Shown here: positions 59,489 through 64,000 of the stretch, one piece after another | How positions within the stretch are numbered: position 1 is the first letter of the stretch | How the letters are laid out: every line of letters begins with the position of its first letter | DNA from: Panonychus citri | Lineage: Eukaryota > Arthropoda > Arachnida > Trombidiformes > Tetranychidae | Length of the DNA: 64,000 nucleotides | Assembly: GCF_014898815.1 (NCBI RefSeq) | Contig: NW_026515406.1 | Location: 1,178,001 to 1,242,000 of the forward strand | Direction: 5' to 3' | Translations under genes and position numbers: made by a program | The notes under the pieces: generated by a model | What the model was told of the DNA's origin: nothing | Database searches by the model: none | What the model saw: the letters and a program-made list of their open reading frames with translations, nothing else

Positions 59489-60052
59489 TTACATCGAAAT
59501 CGAGTATCGATATGCACAAACTCCCCCTTTGTTTACTTGCTCAAAGACAAAGAGGCCTGAGGCTTCTTCTTTGCTCTCCAGTTCTTCCACATATAAACGA
59601 AATTTGATCCCAATGCATTCCTTCACAAGGCCGCTTACCAATCTTTTATTTTTCTTCTCTATGAAGAGCTGACCCATCAGGGATTTTAATTCCTTATTGA
59701 CCAGGTCAAAGGCTGGTAGCATTTGCTCGTTTACATGCACAAAAAGGTCCTGATTTTCAGCCAAAATGTTTCTCGCATCCATGGTCAGTTTGATGAAGAG
59801 TATATTTATCTTACCTTCTTTTAGTATCTCTACATCTTTAATACTTTTTTCATCGAGTGAATTGAGTTTCCACATCATCATTTTCAGGTTATTTTTTGAC
59901 ATTACCATAGGTTCTTCACAGTAGACATAAATGATAGCTTCTCCAGATTCTTTCCCATCCAGAAGTGATGCTTTTGTCTTTTCCAAAGAGGACAAATTTT
60001 TTTCTTTTGGTATTAACAATTTGGGAATGAATTCACACTTCACAATTTCCAT
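59489..60052 (-). CDS. Retrotransposon ORF C, 187 aa, unknown
   Basis: The start is ATG 60052 (MEIVKCEFIPKLLIPKEKNL). It has hydrophobic/charged alternation (EAIIYVYCEEPMVMSKNNL, KINILFIKLTMDARNIL) and a Lys/Glu-rich helical stretch. It has two or three isolated Cys and no zinc knuckle. I do not recognise a domain. It might be a gag core without the zinc region, by position between gag-like ORFs; that is inference. Confidence 0.6.
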   Translation of the reverse strand: MEIVKCEFIPKLLIPKEKNLSSLEKTKASLLDGKESGEAIIYVYCEEPMVMSKNNLKMMMWKLNSLDEKSIKDVEILKEGKINILFIKLTMDARNILAENQDLFVHVNEQMLPAFDLVNKELKSLMGQLFIEKKNKRLVSGLVKECIGIKFRLYVEELESKEEASGLFVFEQVNKGGVCAYRYSISM

Positions 60053-60248
60053 TTTAGTTCTTTTAATTCAATTCAGATGAACAAGCTTACGTTTATTTTT
60101 AAATTGGTTTAGGGAAAAAAGAAAAAAATTAGGTTGATTTTACACACACAGAAAAAGAAAGGTATTTAGGAATTGATAAAAAAAGCAATTTTGTTGTGAT
60201 AGATAAACAAAGCTTTCCATTAGTATGTGGTGACATCTATTGTCATGT

Positions 60249-61403
60249 TCATTCCTCAATGTTTACAATTACATGTACGTAAGAATGGTTGATCTTGTTC
60301 AGCTCAATCTCCAGTTGTTTTTTGAATTGGGGGCATTCAAAGGAATTTGACATGTGTCCTGAGGAACCGCACGGGTTACATTTCCACTCATCTGGTTTGG
60401 ATTTTTTGTCACACGTCGTTGATTTGTGAGTGCGGGCACAGTATTTGCATTGTATAAGTGCTTTACAGTTGGTCGACTTATGACCGTACCTGAAGCAATT
60501 CCTGCATAGATTTATACCCATGTTGTCATTAAATGGCACACGACCCCACGCAATTGAGACTGTTCCTTTTTGCGGTACGTTTTCCAGTTCGGTTCTTATT
60601 CTGGATTCAATCTGAATAATGACCCTGGCCTTATTGTTGGTAACTCTGGAGTGGATGAGCTTAATTTTCGAGTCTTTTGGCCATTCATTCCACTTGATGA
60701 GGTTCATAGTCCAATTGTTCCAATCAAAAGTTTCAGCATTTTCTAACATATCAATTTCAAAGGAGATACACGGGTCTGTCAGAATAGGTTTCTTTGTTTC
60801 TATTTTAATTCTTTCACCCCATTGTTGATTTCGCAGAACTTCTTCCAATCTGTCTCTCGAGTGCAAAGTTGCAAATGCTATTTTGCAGCAGTTTTTGGCC
60901 GGAGCAATTTCCAAGATGTCCTTTACCTGTATTTCCGATTGAATCAGAAATTTCTTTAATCGCAATTTGGTCGTCAAACCGGTCTCCAGGCATTCTTCAT
61001 CGAAAGTGTAAACTAGCAGGATAGGGTGCTGTTGAACATCCTCAACGTTAATCCAATTCAACGGTTTTCTCCATTTGTTATTATATCTGATGTTTACCTC
61101 ACTTCTTTTCTCTCCTACTATCTGATTTTTCAGGGCTGAAGTCTCCGTTGTTACTTTGTCATTCTCGAGAAGTTGGATGTAGGTTAAAAGAAGTCCGTCA
61201 CCAGAGCGCTTGTAGGAATCAGTCAAGATCTCTTTGTACCTGTTCACTTCCTCAATCGTGAGTTGTTCGGCAATTATCATTTTTGATTTTTTCATCTCTT
61301 CAATGAACTTGATAATAGTTGCTAGATCGATGTCCTCTTGTGAGTTGCTGTCACAGCCCTCCATAGACTCGACGTTACGTTTTAGACGTTTGGATGAAGA
61401 CAT
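60249..61403 (-). CDS. Retrotransposon ORF B, gag-like with three zinc knuckles (384 aa)
   Basis: The start is ATG 61403 (MSSSKRLKRNVESMEGCDSN). The N-terminus is basic/acidic and a structured middle follows. The C-terminus carries three knuckles: CRNCFRYGHKSTNC (C-x2-C-x4-H-x4-C), CKYCARTHKSTTC (C-x2-C-x3-H-x4-C) and CNPCGSSGHMSNSFEC (C-x2-C-x4-H-x6-C). This is typical of LINE ORF1 proteins that coat the element RNA. Knuckle spacing is identical to ORF A, so A and B are paralogues. Confidence 0.85.
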   Translation of the reverse strand: MSSSKRLKRNVESMEGCDSNSQEDIDLATIIKFIEEMKKSKMIIAEQLTIEEVNRYKEILTDSYKRSGDGLLLTYIQLLENDKVTTETSALKNQIVGEKRSEVNIRYNNKWRKPLNWINVEDVQQHPILLVYTFDEECLETGLTTKLRLKKFLIQSEIQVKDILEIAPAKNCCKIAFATLHSRDRLEEVLRNQQWGERIKIETKKPILTDPCISFEIDMLENAETFDWNNWTMNLIKWNEWPKDSKIKLIHSRVTNNKARVIIQIESRIRTELENVPQKGTVSIAWGRVPFNDNMGINLCRNCFRYGHKSTNCKALIQCKYCARTHKSTTCDKKSKPDEWKCNPCGSSGHMSNSFECPQFKKQLEIELNKINHSYVHVIVNIEE

Positions 61404-61603
61404 TGTTTATCTCGACAACTTGATTTGCTCTAAATAAGATGAGGAGGGTTAAAGGAGCTTATGTGTAAACTTTTGGGTTAAGAAAGGAAAGGGTTTCAGG
61501 ATTAGTAGTGTCACAATAGAAGGTTGGTTGTATTTAAGTTGTTGTCACAAGCAAAGTTGTTTCGTTTATGAGTTGTTTATTCTTTTTAAGTTGTTTATAT
61601 CCG

Positions 61604-62392
61604 TTATTTTAGGTTGCGTTCTTCCACAAACACTTTCACATATTGATGATCGATTCTGCTCATTCTATTCAGCATTTCTTTTTGAAAATTCGGGCAATAA
61701 AACCAAAAGATCGAGTGTCCTTTCTCATTGCAAGACGGGCATAACCATAAATCTTTATTGCTTCTCTTATTGCATTTTCCGTAGTAATGGTTCTCATTAC
61801 AATAGCAGCACTTGGTTTTATTGTTGCAATTACTTTTGCTGTGATTGTATCTAGAGCATATTTCGCATATCCTTATCCTAAAGTGGTCAGATATCGGCCA
61901 TCTTCTTCCCTCCAGGCATATCTCCGGCAGGTATTGGTCAAGTTGTTTTCTTACCTCTGAGTTTACTTCAATTATTACCGAAGTAACTTCATTGCCTGAG
62001 AAGATGTGTTTTATCACGCTATCCGAGTCAAGCCAATGATTCTCTTTTTTAAGCATGACTATTAGCTGGGCCGGGTCAAAGTTACCTTGCCTTCTCATAA
62101 CCATTTTTATGAGAGGCTTTGATTTTGTCGTTAAGTGAAATACCGCACCTCGAATTCTCTTCAGGTCTCCAATCACGTCTGCTATTTGATATTTGGATGG
62201 AAGTAGTAACTTAGCACACTCGGCGCCATGATACACTTTAAAGCCATTCCTAGCGTCACAGATTTTCCTGACCATTGCCTGTAGTTTCAATCCATTTGTC
62301 CATTTCATGTCTATCATCTGTTTTACAATTAGTAGCTCCATAGGGATTGTTTCCGCGGTCATATGAAGAACTCTCACAGTTGGATTGTCCAT
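61604..62392 (-). CDS. Retrotransposon ORF A, gag-like with three zinc knuckles (262 aa)
   Basis: This is the first ORF of the element, with ATG at 62392 (MDNPTVRVLHMTAETIPMEL). Its knuckles CEICSRYNHSKSNC, CCYCNENHYYGKC and CPSCNEKGHSIFWFYC have exactly the spacing of ORF B. The tail RIDHQYVKVFVEE parallels KINHSYVHVIVNIEE of ORF B. The N-terminus is shorter than in B. It probably binds element RNA. Confidence 0.85.
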   Translation of the reverse strand: MDNPTVRVLHMTAETIPMELLIVKQMIDMKWTNGLKLQAMVRKICDARNGFKVYHGAECAKLLLPSKYQIADVIGDLKRIRGAVFHLTTKSKPLIKMVMRRQGNFDPAQLIVMLKKENHWLDSDSVIKHIFSGNEVTSVIIEVNSEVRKQLDQYLPEICLEGRRWPISDHFRIRICEICSRYNHSKSNCNNKTKCCYCNENHYYGKCNKRSNKDLWLCPSCNEKGHSIFWFYCPNFQKEMLNRMSRIDHQYVKVFVEERNLK

Positions 62393-62418
62393 TATTCCAG
62401 TTTTTTACACGTTGACAC

Positions 62419-62430
62419 AAAGAAACCAAG
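62419..62430. repeat. Candidate target-site duplication, right
   Basis: AAAGAAACCAAG, identical to 54500-54511. It lies 27 bp beyond the first start codon of the element. Confidence 0.5.
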
Positions 62431-64000
62431 AAAAGAGACTAAACTTGACAAAGAAAAATTAAATTACTTCTTCTTCCTCGGGTAGAGGCGCTGATGGTCA
62501 ATCGAAAAATTTTTCTTTCTTTTTCTCTTTCATTCTAATTGAGCTCATTAGTTTCATTCTCTGCCAAGAGATGGCGCTCGCTCACAATTCGAGTTTTAAT
62601 TGTAACAATTTAATTGTTATCACTGAATAGCCCAAATAGAAACAATTTATTATGAAACATTTACAATTTACTTGGATTACAATTTGATGAAAGAGTAAAT
62701 GTTAAACAATTGATAATTAGAAAAACGATTAACAGGTTGAAGATTAAATGACAACATTGGGGAGGGAAAAAAAAAACTTACATGCAATTAGAATATTTGA
62801 TTTTCGCAATTAATTAAACATTTGGAAGGAGATTAATTTTTCTTTACAAACAATTGTGCAAATTGTTAAACAGCGATTGCGGGTTGTTGCTTTGGAGAGA
62901 TTGATGATGTATTATGTTGATTGGATAGGGAAGGTGTTAAAAGACAACAATTGGAGACGAAAAATTGAAACAATTGGAATTGATTGTATTGCCTTCATTA
63001 TTGTATTTAATTGTTTGTAATTAGGGATTTCGTTTACAATCAATAATAATACCCTTAAATAAATGCTCAAGCTTTCAGATGCTTGACAACTTTATAGTTG
63101 TAATTATCTTTTGGTTTCAAAATAATGAGGTAATATAATAAGCAAACAAAAAAAAATGGTCACTGAGTCCAACAAATGTTTATCTTTGAAGATGATGAGT
63201 GTTTTGTTTTGTCTCTGGGAATGATGATGAAAATGAATTAATTCCTTGTGGAAATGATGATGATGATAATGATGATGGTTGATGGTGTGTGATGATGGTG
63301 ACAAAAAAATGATGGTTGGTTCAAAATTCCAATCAGTTGAATTTAAAGAGAAGGAGAAATAGAGAGATAGCAAAAGGATTGTTGATATTGGTATTTGTAT
63401 ACATGGTGGATGAGAGAATAGGAAAAAGGAAAAGGAAATGGAAATGGGAAAATTATCAAGGTAATTGGGTGAAATTGAAAATAGATTAAAGGGAAAGAGA
63501 TTAAGAAAAAGAGAGAGAGAGAGAGATGATGAAAAGGTTAGGCAGGATCAAGCTGGTATTCTCATTCGTGTTTTTCATCGAAGTGATCATTTAAATAACG
63601 TTTCAGATTATTGATTTGTTAGTGAATTGATTAATTGGATTAACTATTGGGGGGGATATATGAGGATAACAATCATGAAAATTAAGTTTTCTCTTCATCT
63701 TTTTTTTTTGCTTTTGCAACAAACTGTTTCAACAGATTATAACCTCAATCAAAATATTAATCAGAAGAAAAAAACTAGAATCTTGTCATAAGAATACAAA
63801 CTTATTTCTAATTTTTTTGGGTTGATAAGTTTGTGTGTGTCTCCGAATAATAAATTACTTTGTCTCTTTCACACACATTGATCACTAAACAGTTTGATTA
63901 ACAGATTTGATTTTGTTTGTCTTTAAAACAGTTCACTAAATTTTGTATAAGATTAAATAGAAGATGTAAATATACTTGATAACAGGGGGAGAAAAATTTG
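62431..64000. other. Intergenic region right of the retrotransposon
   Basis: No gene is supported. Simple sequence is common: GAT-type repeats near 63222-63300, (GA)n at about 63509-63526, and AT-rich sequence elsewhere. A His-rich open stretch on the minus strand (63104-63373) is a translation of the GAT repeat. Before the insertion this DNA was adjacent to the PTBP 5' flank, so it may contain the PTBP promoter or an upstream exon. Confidence 0.5.
62564..62578 (+). promoter_or_regulatory. CTCF/YY1-like motif
   Basis: CCAAGAGATGGCGCT matches the CTCF consensus CCASYAGRKGGCRS at 12 of 14 positions and also resembles the YY1 core AAGATGGCGG. It is an unusually GC-rich island. No functional evidence is available from the sequence. 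Confidence 0.35.

Larger units (their letters stand above)
54512..62418 (-). mobile_element. Non-LTR retrotransposon with six ORFs
   Basis: The 7.9-kb element is read right to left. Six ATG-started frames lie on the same strand without internal stops: gag-like A (62392-61604), gag-like B (61403-60249), unknown C (60052-59489), Cys-rich D (59163-58291), unknown E (58129-57716) and endonuclease-reverse transcriptase (57587-54549). Gaps are 200, 196, 325, 161 and 128 nt. A 12-bp direct repeat (AAAGAAACCAAG) at both ends may be the target-site duplication. The 5' and 3' untranslated ends would then be only about 26 and 37 nt, with no poly-A tail. The APE-type endonuclease and FADD reverse transcriptase place it among LINE-like elements, perhaps near the R1/I groups. 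Intact frames suggest recent activity. Known LINEs usually carry one or two ORFs. Confidence 0.85.

Noticed and set aside
63104..63373. His-rich 89-codon open frame
   Set aside because: It derives from a GAT/ATG trinucleotide microsatellite.
1..64000. tRNA, rRNA and CRISPR arrays
   Set aside because: No cloverleaf with a GGTTCRA-type T-loop, no rRNA signature and no regularly spaced repeat-spacer pattern was seen on either strand by eye.

Overview
This is a gene-dense, AT-rich eukaryotic (animal) window with short GT-AG introns. The gene set is typical of an arthropod: a CED-5/myoblast-city class DOCK protein, a ZO-1/polychaetoid scaffold with a terminal ZU5 domain, an MKK3/6 (licorne-type) kinase, EFR3 and a PTB/hephaestus protein. 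Compact intergenic space, many very small introns and abundant GA/CT microsatellites fit a small-genome arthropod, possibly an acariform mite. That last step is inference only, and no species can be named from the sequence. Splice models were built by hand. For DOCK (after one extra base), RABGGTA, PSMD6, ZO-1, PEPD, MKK3/6, EFR3 and PTBP the summed exon lengths close on whole codons.

Layout, left to right. DOCK1-type RacGEF on the minus strand (839-8018), with a one-base reading-frame break near 4892. An unrecognised secreted protein, minus (9543-10238). A tiny two-exon secreted protein, plus (12500-12896). RABGGTA, plus (13847-16333), converging on proteasome subunit PSMD6/Rpn7, minus (16745-18043). 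A ZO-1/polychaetoid gene, minus (18626-26600), with a possible Q/S-rich alternative first exon at 28681-29496. Then a rearranged block at 30-41 kb: two truncated PATL1-like paralogues (plus), fragments of PEPD and ACOX between them, a dead METTL27-like methyltransferase, then intact PEPD (35202-37534) and a single-exon peroxisomal acyl-CoA oxidase ending in SKL (38870-41038). After a 2.8 kb gene-free stretch come MKK3/6 (43841-45331), EFR3 (46721-50042) and PTBP (51376-54167), all minus.

The most unusual element is at 54512-62418: an apparently intact non-LTR retrotransposon on the minus strand. It carries six separate ATG-started open reading frames, where one or two is usual: two paralogous gag-like proteins with identical triple zinc knuckles, a third Cys/His-rich protein, two proteins with no recognisable domain, and an endonuclease-reverse transcriptase. 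A shared 12-bp direct repeat may be its target-site duplication. It sits about 0.35 kb upstream of the PTBP start codon.

Functional themes: actin and junction signalling (DOCK, ZO-1), Rab prenylation, proteasome, stress MAPK signalling, PI4K recruitment (EFR3), peroxisomal beta-oxidation, peptide recycling and RNA processing. These are ordinary housekeeping neighbours, not an operon. The main candidates for something new are the six-ORF retrotransposon, the decayed PATL1-PEPD-ACOX duplication with a conversion-like tract, the PTBP 34-nt microexon embedded in CU-rich intron, and the possible membrane-anchored N-terminus of MKK3/6.
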